Shown piece by piece: positions 31,815 to 41,617 of a stretch of 64,000 bases of DNA. Position numbers and translations under genes: made by a program. Source of the stretch: Lepidurus packardi. Its lineage: Eukaryota; Arthropoda; Branchiopoda; Notostraca; Triopsidae. A model generated the notes under the pieces. The model did not search any database, was not told the origin of the DNA, and worked only from the letters and a program-made list of their open reading frames with translations. The DNA lies in NCBI GenBank assembly GCA_023053545.1, contig JAKZAN010000005.1, forward strand, positions 1,178,001 to 1,242,000, in the 5' to 3' direction. The number at the start of each line of letters is the position of its first letter. Within the stretch, counting starts at the first letter, position 1.

Positions 31815-33101
31815 ACGTCTGCCTGTGATTCAACTGATCTTACCATGATCTCCGCTTGTGTGTCTTGGGCCCTTCCGAGATTCTCTCCGGCTGACGGGCT
31901 TATAACCTGCAAATTACTCTGCATCGAGGAACAATAAAATCAGAAGATACATAAACCTGGCCGATTTTACTCGTAAAATAAATCTCGTTTTACTCCCTTA
32001 ATAAGCTTTTCTTTTGGCATCTTGTTTGCTGCTTCGATTCTGGCTTTGTTGTTTACTAGCACGGATTCAGTTCCTGATGTTTTTGTCAGCTTCCACTTAT
32101 TCTAAAAGTGGACAAGAATAAATGAAAATGCAAAATAAATATTTCTTCATTTTTACTTGCTTGACTTGCTCTTCGGCTATTTTGATTTTTACCACTCCCT
32201 TCTCTAAAATGTATGCTGTAAAAATAAACACGCACGAATCAACTAAACGAAATATTACTTGAGTACGTTATTATTAGAGGCTTCTTCACAACCAAAGTTT
32301 CTTTGCTTTGCCTTTCTCTAGCACCAGGCACGAAAGAAGGAACACTGACTAAATCTTTTGACGGTGCGGGCTCGTTTTCCTAAAACAATTTGGGAATACT
32401 AGAAGACAAAACAACAAAATAATGGAAGCTTACTTCGGTCAGTAGGGCAACGGTGTGGATCTGCTCCAGCTGGTCATTCGTCCGTTGAATGTCAGGAAAT
32501 TCAAACATCTAATATTTTACGGAAAAAAATATACGTCCCATGTGTCAGAAATCCGATGACCCTTTATTACTCAATTTAGTATAAAGATATTCAACAGAGT
32601 ACTTACCACATCAAGCTCAGGTTCAAGTTCTTGGTTATCTTTAACCGAATGGGTTGCTTGCGAAATAGACAGCTGCCAGGTCTTCTGAAATGAATCAATA
32701 ATTAAAGAAATGCTGAGACTAATTTATGAGTAGCTATACTTGATTGCTATGTTCTTCCGCCGTTTTCGTTCTTTTGGCTTCTTTCTCTAATTAATATTAT
32801 AAGTAAGTAAATAGTTACTTATAAAAAGGCAATATTTACTTGAACATGTCTTTGTATCTTTAGCCTTCCTCGCTTTTGTGCGTTTTTTCTTCTCCCTTCC
32901 ATGAACACCAGATTTCTGAGTATACAAAATTTTTTCATGCGTTATATCAATTGGGAGTTCATCTACGTCTTCCTACATTTAAAACATTAAAACGCTCAAA
33001 TACGTTAATACAGAGTTACCTTGTCAGCCACATGACCGTCAGCCGAGACTTCCACTGCATCCATGGCTTCCGCTGAATCCGGGAGCGGTTGTGAATCCTC
33101 T
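31815..33101 (-). CDS. Unrecognised gene of many short exons
   Basis: Exons 33101-33020, 32972-32840, 32786-32740, 32684-32607, 32508-32434 and 32379-32267 are bounded by good AG/GT sites. Their lengths keep one frame across every junction (phases 0, 1, 0, 0, 0, 2), which is strong evidence that the gene is real. Probable further exons are 32215-32165, about 32095-31995 and about 31907-31850. The product is acidic at first, then has a Lys/Arg-rich patch, and later is Gln/Glu-rich; no known domain is visible. The 5' end should lie near 33260, close to the foldback arm. It converges with KDZ copy B. Either a host gene or an element-encoded one is possible. Confidence 0.5.
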
Positions 33102-33305
33102 CTGAAGGTAACAAAGATGTCAAAACTTAGAATATTATTATAAGGGCATACATGGCATGAAACAGAGTATCTTATGCGAATGCCTGTTAAATTTGTATGA
33201 CTAAACTTGAGAGTGTACTTGTCAACTGCAGAAATGTACTCGTCCTTCAGGAAGGTAAGGATACGGGTACGAGAAGATTCACCACAGCCAAAACCTGTTT
33301 TTACT

Positions 33306-36300
33306 AATCCTGTAAACTCACCACAACTTTTCTCTAGTGACAATTCCCCACAGGAAAATTCACCACAGATGGCTCCACAGCCAAATCCTGTTTGTACTAA
33401 TCCTGTAAACTCACCACAACTTTTCTCTAGTGACAATTCCCCACACGAAAATTCACCACAGTATGATCATTGAATACTGACATATACCCAAGTGACAATA
33501 CCCAAGTGAAGATGAAAACTTTAACCACTTAATCATAATTAATAATAAATTTGAATACAAACTACAACTCGTTTGAATTTGAACACAACTACAACTTTTA
33601 AAACTCGTTTTCAGGAATGCTCACGTTTAATAATAATACATTTGAATACAAACTACAACTCGTTTTGTGTTACAAACTACTACAACTCGTACAACTACCT
33701 CTACAATTTAACTACAAACTACAATTCGTTTAAATTCGTTTAAACACCCGTTAAGCGAAACTGATTTTCCCATTTAAATCAGTGTAAAACACGATAATGC
33801 GTTCCCTGCGAAATATTTTTTTTAAATGTTTATTCAAATAAAATTACAGGTACATGCTTATAAATCGTTAAAGATCGTAACAACCTGGAAAAAAACATTG
33901 ATTGGAAAAAACAGGATTGCTCTCGTTTTATAATATCGGGCAGGGCGGGGCTAGCGTGGGGAGTGGAGGAAGGCTTTAAGGTGGGTTTCCCACTATGTCA
34001 GTATTCAATGATCATACTGTGGTGAATTTTCGTGTGGGAAATTGTCACTAGAGAAAAGTTGTGGTGAGTTTACAGGATTAGTACAAACAGGATTTGGCTG
34101 TGGTGAATCTTCTAGTCCCCGTAAGGAAGAACAACAGCACTCCTAGGGGCGTAAAACCAAATTCTTAAGACACGATGGTGTCATATTTAATACGGGTATA
34201 CTGTACATATATTCGTAACTAAATCCCATAGAGTAATAATAAATAGAGAGAAAATTAAGGCCTTTCCTTACGGAAAGTTTGTTACCACTTTCGAGAGCCC
34301 CAGGCTAACCCCATGAGAGGAGGAGGTTGGCCAGAACTTCTTGAGACAGCGGGAACTAAGAAAAACGGAGTTGAGCTGTAAATCGATACCAAATGGACTT
34401 GATCGATTTCTTTGCCTTAGCGGAGACCAAGCGGGAAATTTTTAAACATTAATCCGAATTATAACCGGATCATAGCGACCATTTAGAAAATGCACATATT
34501 TATATAATATAACGAGTATGTATAGAATACAAACAAAAAGTCGATACATGAAAAAAAAAGGGGGAGGGGGGTTACAAAAAATGTGTTTTGACATTGCAAG
34601 CATAGGAATTTCCGACATAGGGATACGGAGGATTGATTTTACTCTTTATGTCAATTTTAACATTTCAAACATTTTGTAAACATTTCAAAATTATAAGTGA
34701 GGTAAATTTAAGGATTATACATGTCAGTTTCACTGAATATGGTGCATTTCTTGTTCACCTGCCTTAAAATTCCAGAGTGCGTTTGGCTATTACGGGCGCG
34801 TGCGTAATGGTACAGTCTGGTGTTTAAATATTTTCTTACAACAAGACTAATAAAAAGTCGCCCATGTTTGTCCTGTCCTGACAACTGATTATCATGCTCG
34901 ACAAGTGCTTTTAATATATCTCCCTTTTCTTGGTAATTCTCAAACACGTAACTAACGCTAGGCTCTTCCAGTCTTTCCACTGCTGGAATACTGGTGGGTG
35001 TTGAGGCTAAGATCGTTCGAAAAAAGCGTTCGCATAAACGACAAAGAAAGGGCACTAAGGTGCGTGCACTAAAACTGAAATTATAATATTTGATTAAGCG
35101 CAACGATAAGATCACATTAGTCACATTAGTCCTAAAAAAGTACGTGTTCAATACACCAAGTTCTCAAATTCGTATATACCGCTGCTGGTTGTAATTGATT
35201 CATGTTTATAATATTGTATTGCCATTTGAGAAGTTCTTAGTCAATAAGCTTAACCAACGATATCGATCTGTAATGTACAGCCAATCAGCGACAAGGACTT
35301 GCTTCGCAATCTTACAGCCAATCAGCAGCAAAGACCCCCCTATGCAGTCCTTCCTTTTCGCTGCATTTTGGTGTAACAGACTTCTGACAGGGACCTTAAC
35401 ATTACATACACATTAACATTGACCTTAACATTACATACCATTAAATAACATTGACATACCAAGGAGTAAAATCAATCCTCCGTATCCCTATGTCGGAAAT
35501 TCCTATGCTTGCAATGTCAAAACCCATTTTTTGTAACCCTCCCCCGCCTTTTTTCATGTATCGACTTTTTGTTTCTATTCTATACATACTCGTTATATTA
35601 TATAAATATGTGCATTTTCTAAAGGGTCGCTATGATCCGGATATAGTTCGGATTAATGTTTAAGAATTTCCCGCTTGGTCTCCGCTAAGGCAAAGAAATC
35701 GATAGAAGTCCATTTGGTATCGATTTACAGCTCAACTCCGTTTTCCTTAGTTCCCGCTGTCCCAAGAAGTTCTGGACAACCTCCTCCTCTCATGGGGTTA
35801 GCCTGGGGCTCTCGAAAGTGGTAACAAACTTTCCGTAAGGAAAGGCCTTAATGTTCTCTCTATTTATTATTACTCTATGGGATTTAGTTACGAATATATG
35901 TACAGTATACCCGTATTAAATATGACACCATCGTGTCTTAAGAATTTGGTTTTACGCCCCTAGGAGTGCTGTTGTTCTTCCTTAGGGGGACTAGAAGATT
36001 CACCACAGCCAAATCCTGTTTGTACTAATCCTGTAAACTCACCACAACTTTTCTCTAGTGACAATTTCCCACACGAAAATTCACCACAGTATGATCATTG
36101 AATACTGACATAGTGGGAAACCCACCTTAAAGCCTTCCTCCACTCCCCACGCTAGCCCCGCCCTGCCCGATATTATAAAACGAGAGCAATCCTGTTTTTT
36201 CCAATCAATGTTTTTTTCCAGGTTGTTACGATCTTTAACGATTTATAAGCATGTACCTGTAATTTTATTTGAATAAACATTTAAAAAAAATATTTCGCAG

Positions 36301-36800
36301 GGAACGCATTATCGTGTTTTACACTGATTTAAATGGGAAAATCAGTTTCGCTTAACGGGTGTTTAAACGAATTTAAACGAATTGTAGTTTGTAGTCAAAT
36401 TGTAGAGGTAGTTGTACGAGTTGTAGTAGTTTGTAACACAAAACGAGTTGTAGTTTGTATTCAAATGTATTATTATTAAACGTGAGCATTCCTGAAAACG
36501 AGTTTTAAAAGTTGTAGTTGTGTTCAAATTCAAACGAGTTGTAGTTTGTATTCAAATTTATTATTAATTATGATTAAGTGGTTAAAGTTTTCATCTTCAC
36601 TTGGGTATTGTCACTTGGGTATATGTCAGTATTCAATGATCATACTGTGGTGAATTTTCGTGTGGGGAATTGTCACTAGAGAAAAGTTGTGGTGAGTTTA
36701 CAGGATTAGTACAAACAGGATTTGGCTGTGGAGCCATCTGTGGTGAATTTTCCTGTGGGGAATTGTCACTAGAGAAAAGTTGTGGTGAGTTTACAGGATT
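33306..36800. mobile_element. Foldback-type element with 1.34-kb inverted arms
   Basis: The arms 33306-34644 and 35464-36800 are inverted copies (x pairs with 70106-x, with a 2-bp indel) around an 819-bp loop. Each arm contains an outer block of repeats with the CACCACAGCCAAA and AATCCTGTAAACTC motifs, and a second inverted copy of that block 550 bp further in. The outer end of the right arm coincides to the base with the start of OTU element copy 1 (36801). The left arm's homology continues a little further out, so the right end was cut off. Foldback elements are DNA transposons with long inverted repeats; no transposase is seen. Confidence 0.85.
34708..35151 (-). CDS. Hypothetical 147-codon ORF in the foldback loop
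   Basis: This is the only sizeable frame in the loop of the foldback element. The protein is basic and largely helical, with two cysteines close together (CRLC) and a Tyr/Arg-rich stretch (KYLNTRLYHYARAR). I do not recognise a family. It could be the last piece of a transposase, or an exon of a captured gene. A potential start is at 35151, but no upstream promoter is evident. The position between perfect arms is the main reason to list it. Confidence 0.35.
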   Translation of the reverse strand: MNTYFFRTNVTNVILSLRLIKYYNFSFSARTLVPFLCRLCERFFRTILASTPTSIPAVERLEEPSVSYVFENYQEKGDILKALVEHDNQLSGQDKHGRLFISLVVRKYLNTRLYHYARARNSQTHSGILRQVNKKCTIFSETDMYNP

Positions 36801-36822
36801 CAGTGTTACTATTGGTAGCACT

Positions 36823-37429
36823 ACTCCAAAAGGGTAAGGACTTTTGGTTATAATGTACGGGCGCATACATAAAAGTATGGAAGATAGTGGTGTAGTGGGC
36901 AGAGGCAACTACTGATGCTAGGGTGGAGAGGATTCGATTCTCTTCAAGGGCAGTTTTTTTTCTTGTACTATGGTACAAGAAACTCTTTTTTAACTATTTC
37001 GTTTTAAATTATTCTTTATCTTTAATTATTCTGTATTTCTAATTATTTTAAATTATTATGCATTTAAATTATTATATGTTTTACTGGTTCTGTTGTAAAT
37101 TATGTTCTGTTTAATTATGTGCAATGTTTTTCCTTGTACTATGGTACAAGCACTTCCTTTTCACTTATTATGTTCTACATTATTCTGTATTCTGTGTATT
37201 CTCTATAAATTACTCTTCTGTGCTTTACTGAGCTAATGTGTAAGTGGTACCACCGGAGTTGCGGTGTCGTTATGAGTTTACTCCAAAAGGGTAAGGATTT
37301 TTGGTTATAATGTACGGGCGCATACATAGAAGTATGGAAGATAGTGGTGTAGTGGGCAGAGGCAACTACTGATGCTAGGGTGGAGAGGGTTCTTTTCTCT
37401 TCAAGGGCAGTTTTTTTTCTTGTACCATT
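36823..37429. repeat. Duplicated left subterminal block of the OTU-PHD element, copy 1
   Basis: A block of about 145 bp beginning with the CTCCAAAAGGGTAAGGA motif and ending in T8 occurs at 36823-36967 and again at 37280-37429. It contains TAGTGGTGTAGTGG and GATTCGATTCTC, which resemble the A and B boxes of a tRNA-type Pol III promoter. The T8 could act as a Pol III terminator. The tRNA resemblance is weak and may be chance. The same pair is at 44990-45134 and 45447-45596. Confidence 0.55.
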
Positions 37430-37797
37430 TGACTTTCATGTTTGTCTACTCTCCAAATGTTAACTCCCTGAGGCGCGCTGGTGCTGGTCTCCAACTTGAG
37501 TGTCAAACCGTTCCCCATGACTCATTTTGCTTGCGACTTCCTAAGCTTGCGGTGCCCTTCGCCTTCTACGCTTGCCACGCTTGAATTTTTGCTTCAACCG
37601 CATTATTCCTGTGTTCCGCTTTCTTCCCTTGTTACGTCGGGTACGTTTTCTTATTATTTCTCCTTCATTATTTGCTCTTTTTCTGCATGTTTGCTTGGTT
37701 TTTCTTCCATTGTTTGTTTTGTTTTCACTCCTTTTCGCTTCTTTTTTTCCCGCTTTAGCTTGCTGTCTTGAGTCTAAGACATTAAAAGTAGACAAAA

Positions 37798-39705
37798 ATG
37801 GTTTCTGTTTTAGGCTTCAGAGGGATTGGGAGGCTTCAGAGATTTAGGGAATGTCTAGGAAATTTGCGAAAAACAGCAGATTTACCTGCTGCTGCGTTTT
37901 CTAATATTTCTCTCGAAAAAATCTTGATTAGTCAAGAAAAGTTGAGTAGTTTCGAGACATTGTGTTTGGAGTATAGGGAAGAGTTTAGAGGAATTGAACT
38001 GCCAACTATTTTGGCACTGCCAGAATCTCTGTGCTATGTTGGTAATGATGAATCTGCTTGTGAAATCATTCCAAGTCGCTTCCGTGATGGATTTACTGCT
38101 TTGAAAAGTCAAGGAAATGGGAATTGCTTTTATAATTCAGCTTCGCTGATATTGTTTGGTAATGAAGATCATGCCGATGAGATTCGTTGTCGAATTGTCG
38201 TTGAATTAATGACAAATAGTCAGCTTTATTCAGATCCAGGTCTTGGTTATGTCAGTGACAACCAAATTGCTAACATGGTGAATTTTACTGGCATTTATAT
38301 GACGCGCTTTCTGTTTCCTGGTCTGGAGTTCCCAAACACTGATATCGGGAACGCGCAAAAGACTATAGTTATTTATGCGATGGAGCAGGCAAAGTCAGGG
38401 CAATACGCGTCATTAGTGTCTTTCGCTGCCTTGGCCAATGTTTGTCATAGGACCGTAGAGTCAGTTTATCCAGTTGTTGATGTTCCCTCAAGTAGTACGC
38501 ATCACCCTGCCTTGCATTTCAATATGAATTTTGTCCCTATTGGTTGCAACAGCCCAGAAATTCTCCGAATTTTATGGTGTGGTGGAAACGTGGAAGCACA
38601 TTTGCAGAAGAAAGAAGGGCGGTCAGTTCTTGCGTGTAGTTGGCAGCCGAAACATTTTGTACCACTTTGCCCAAAGGTGGTCAGTTCTAGTCCGTATTCT
38701 GGTCAGTTTGCAGATCGCAGTTTCAAAATTGCAGCTAGTCGCAAAGGTGCTAAATTGTCGAGGACAAAAGGTAAAACAGCAAATAAGTCAGATGAAGTTA
38801 GCGTTATTGATCTGGTCGTTGCTAGACCTGTTGGAGAAATAAAGCAAGAGTCGGACAGTGATTTCGAGAATCCCAACAGTAAAGAAAGGAATACCGAAAC
38901 AAAACGTAAAGGAGATTCTAGTTTGCCTAAACGTAGGTCAGTCAGTGATATTGTCACATGTTCTGTTGATTCTCAAATTGAACAACAACAGAATCAAGCT
39001 GAGTTAAGGTGCAAAAATTGCGATTGCTACGATTTTTATGAAAACTGGTATGTGTGCAAACATATCCACAAAGTTGTACCCGATTTGCCTGACCATTTGC
39101 GGCACTCCCACGTTAAAAATGCAGCTATTGTAGATTGTAAGGAAAGTTATAATAGTCCAAACAAGAGACTAGCCAAGGGAAGAGAAACCCGTTCGGCATT
39201 AGAAAAACGAATCACGGACAACATGGCCTGTGTTGCAAGGTCGCTTCAACGAGGTCTTACTTATCAGCAGCTTTTAGAAATGGATTCTGCTCTGCACAGT
39301 GTAGCTATGATAGGCAAAAGGCCTGATGAAGCCATCATTCAAAAGACATTCCAGTCTGTTATAAAAGTTGGTCCTAATTCCAGGCTCATACCCCAAAGAG
39401 AATTTTATTCAACTCGGAAACCGTACAATAGCAAAGGAGCTGATGTTTATGAAAAGTATGGGTTTGCAGATCCTGGCTCTGTCCTGAGAAGTACGGTTGC
39501 TCAATTCTGTTATTTATGCTTGCAAAGAAATGCTCCTACTAGTGAGTTTGGTGTAGACAATTGGGTTGCTTGTAGTGAATGCGGGACGTGGCATCATGCT
39601 TACTGTGCCAATAAGGTGCAGCCTCATTTAAAGCTTTTAGATTTGTTGCCTGATGATCTAGAAGATTTACTATACCTGTGTCAACCTTGCCTAAAAAAGA
39701 TATAA
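37798..39705 (+). CDS. OTU-like cysteine protease with C-terminal PHD-type finger, copy 1
   Basis: An intronless frame of 635 residues. The OTU-like domain spans about residues 90-295. It has the signature GNGNCFYNSAS with nucleophile Cys110, and PKHFVPL with the probable catalytic His286; the usual Asp in the DGNC motif is Asn here. A basic Ser/Lys-rich linker (about 310-400), probably nuclear, follows. Then come a CKNC...CKH cluster and a C-terminal PHD-type finger (CLQ, CSECGTWHHAYC, CQPC; about residues 575-635). OTU proteases remove ubiquitin or similar proteins, and PHD fingers read histone tails. The combination suggests a chromatin-directed deubiquitinase (inference). OTU-like domains also occur in vertnin-type proteins. 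The start is ATG 37798 after AAAA. Confidence 0.88.
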   Translation: MVSVLGFRGIGRLQRFRECLGNLRKTADLPAAAFSNISLEKILISQEKLSSFETLCLEYREEFRGIELPTILALPESLCYVGNDESACEIIPSRFRDGFTALKSQGNGNCFYNSASLILFGNEDHADEIRCRIVVELMTNSQLYSDPGLGYVSDNQIANMVNFTGIYMTRFLFPGLEFPNTDIGNAQKTIVIYAMEQAKSGQYASLVSFAALANVCHRTVESVYPVVDVPSSSTHHPALHFNMNFVPIGCNSPEILRILWCGGNVEAHLQKKEGRSVLACSWQPKHFVPLCPKVVSSSPYSGQFADRSFKIAASRKGAKLSRTKGKTANKSDEVSVIDLVVARPVGEIKQESDSDFENPNSKERNTETKRKGDSSLPKRRSVSDIVTCSVDSQIEQQQNQAELRCKNCDCYDFYENWYVCKHIHKVVPDLPDHLRHSHVKNAAIVDCKESYNSPNKRLAKGRETRSALEKRITDNMACVARSLQRGLTYQQLLEMDSALHSVAMIGKRPDEAIIQKTFQSVIKVGPNSRLIPQREFYSTRKPYNSKGADVYEKYGFADPGSVLRSTVAQFCYLCLQRNAPTSEFGVDNWVACSECGTWHHAYCANKVQPHLKLLDLLPDDLEDLLYLCQPCLKKI

Positions 39706-40377
39706 GCACCTTTCACTTTTTGTTCTCTTCTTATGTTTTTCGCGTTATTATTATTTGACCTGTTCATATTGGATGTACGAAGAGATGATGTGAAGAAGTA
39801 AAGATGTCAAAGTGAACTTAACAAATTCGTAGCTACGGCCAAACGAAACGTTTTGTTCCAAGAGACATCGGGTTCCAGGGGGACTTCTACATAGGGTGAG
39901 TTTCGACAACTTTTACTCATCTCACGGTAACACTGAGGTCCTCGCCGAGCGTCCGAGTTGTTCCTCAAAGCTCATAAATCTGAAGCGCTTATGACAGGCG
40001 AGGAGCAAACTTGGTAGAAGACCCTTTGCGTTCTATGCCGGTGTTCGTATCTCTGGGAGCAAAAACGTTTTGACTTCCTTGACTCGTCATTTCCCATACT
40101 TTTCAGCAACGACAACTACCACTAGTTTTTCTTTATAAGTCATGCAAAAGTTCATTTAGTTATACTTCTTTATTTCGCTAATGTGAAAACTACGCACATA
40201 AAATTCTATGGGCTGATGCGAGCAAACGATCAAATAACTTTATTACGAAAAAATAAATAAATAAGACAATATAACACCCATGACTATATAGATGTATTGT
40301 ATATCATCGATAAATCAATTCAACTCATTGACAAACAAATACGTTAAACAAATGCAAAACAATCAATTATTTTCATA

Positions 40378-40438
40378 TGACGTCATGTACAGGTTTCTTC
40401 TGCTATGACGTCGCCCGGTTACTTTTCATATGACGTCA
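40378..40438. promoter_or_regulatory. Three CRE-like TGACGTC sites in OTU-PHD copy 1
   Basis: TGACGTCA at 40378 and 40431 and TGACGTCG at 40406, two of them within CATATGACGTCAT. CRE sites bind bZIP factors of the CREB/ATF group. Duplicate sites are at 48545, 48573 and 48598. Confidence 0.5.
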
Positions 40439-40629
40439 TAACGGCTTAAACAGTTGCCAAGGGGGCTCGGCCATGCCAGCTAGAGAAGGCCAACATGTTC
40501 TCCAGTTCCGGAACTATGAGATAGAAATGACACTAGTGTGTATTATTATTTCAAAACGTTCTCGGAGAACGAATGACAAACGGGTGTCACGCGAGTTCAA
40601 AAGTGGTAGTTGGATTGGAAATGCATTAG

Positions 40630-40712
40630 TTTAGGATAGGTTAGTTAGGTTAGGTTAGGTTAGCTTAAGTTTGATTAGGTTACCTTAGGTTAGGTTATAG
40701 GTTACATTAGGT
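40630..40712. repeat. TTAGG telomere-like repeats inside OTU-PHD copy 1
   Basis: About 80 bp of GGTTAGGTTAGG-type sequence with interruptions, also at 48797-48879 in copy 2. It is the opposite orientation to the CCTAA array at 24888-25077, and the adjoining sequence is shared with that locus. Confidence 0.8.
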
Positions 40713-40914
40713 TAACGATTCTCATGAGAGTCGTTAAAACTTGCTCTTTCTTTCACTCCATTAGCTGAAAAAAGACAAATTCATTGTTGGCCAGTGACAC
40801 ACTATAGTGTCATTTTTGACTCGGGGGTACATTACGTACGTATGTACTTAAATCCGGAGAACGTGTTCGAGAGGCAGGCATTTTTCGTATAACATTTGGA
40901 GTAAAACAACCCAT

Positions 40915-41063
40915 GCCGGCTCGAGAGCCATTTTTCGTTACCCTTTTGGAGTTAATTAATCCATGCCGGCTCGAGAGCCATTTTTTGTAATCCTTTTGGA
41001 GTAAAATAATCCATGCCGGCTCGAGAGCCATTTTTTGTTACCCTTTTGGAGTAAAATAATAAG
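40915..41063. repeat. 50-bp tandem repeats at the right end of OTU-PHD copy 1
   Basis: Three 50-bp units each begin GCCGGCTCGAGAGCC and end with the subterminal motif CCTTTTGGAGT. A fourth, degenerate unit precedes them. The same array is at 49082-49230 in copy 2. Confidence 0.9.
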
Positions 41064-41130
41064 CGCCGCCAAGCGGTGAGTGGTACCAATAGATTCATGT
41101 GACTAATGAGAATAAAAAAATACAATTTAC

Positions 41131-41200
41131 CTCCTGCCAACAATGACTTGAGGATAACATTTAAACCCGTTTCTTGACCAGATGTTACAACAGCAGCCAT
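41131..41200 (-). CDS. Orphan first exon, probably of a mitochondrial carrier (SLC25-like)
   Basis: From ATG 41200 the frame encodes 23 residues ending NVILKSLLAGG across a good donor (GTAAAT at 41130). The LKSLLAGG ending matches the start of the first transmembrane repeat of mitochondrial carriers of the SLC25A16/coenzyme-A type, where such an intron position would be plausible. Those carriers move nucleotides or cofactors across the inner membrane. The rest of the gene should lie to the left, but OTU-PHD copy 1 ends 31 bp away and no carrier exon is visible as far as 31.7 kb. The identification rests on few residues. It is probably a disrupted gene. Confidence 0.35.
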
Positions 41201-41617
41201 TACTAAACACTTTCTTTCACTAACCACCACCAAAATGTTCAAAAATCACACTATATTGAGGTCACACAATACACCGCCCCTCTTCTACTAACCAATTACG
41301 AAAGATGTGGGGTTTTGCTTCACCCTGACATCTGGTAGGTCAAAAATTCATTGTTAAAACGAGCGCGGAAGTGAAGCTCTCCTTGAATTAACTTCTTAAT
41401 CCACTGAGATCCATTTTAACCAACCTATTACTAGAATCTTAACTTACTTAACAAAACTCATTGCAGTTAAATACTTGCAATACAATACTTATAAATTTAG
41501 TTACTAACTTCCAACTAAACTAAAGTTCCCAAAATGCAAAAATCTCATTAAAATTCTCTTGTAATGAAGGCACGTAATTTACATAAAAGGACACGAAATG
41601 ACGAGAAAAGGCACTTA

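Larger units (their letters stand above)
36801..41100 (+). mobile_element. OTU-PHD element, copy 1 (4300 bp)
   Basis: It appears identical to 44968-49267, with a constant offset of 8167 bp at every point checked. The ends are imperfect inverted repeats: CTATTGGTANCACT lies 8-9 bp inside each end. The subterminal motif ACTCCAAAAGGGTAA occurs twice at the left (36823, 37280) and in inverted form three times at the right (40938, 40988 with one mismatch, 41038). Such arrays are typical of transposase-binding ends. Contents in order: a ~145-bp duplicated left block, one intronless ORF, an AT-rich 3' region with three TGACGTC sites, a TTAGG array and 50-bp tandem repeats. No target duplication or transposase was found. 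Confidence 0.8.

Noticed and set aside
37481..38112. ORFs on both strands overlapping the OTU gene start
   Set aside because: T-rich upstream sequence gives hydrophobic or basic frames; only the 635-residue frame has recognisable domains.
40810..41242. ORFs with repeated ALEPAWI-like peptides across the OTU-PHD right end
   Set aside because: Products of the 50-bp tandem units. Only the 41131-41200 part, outside the element, has gene-like signals.
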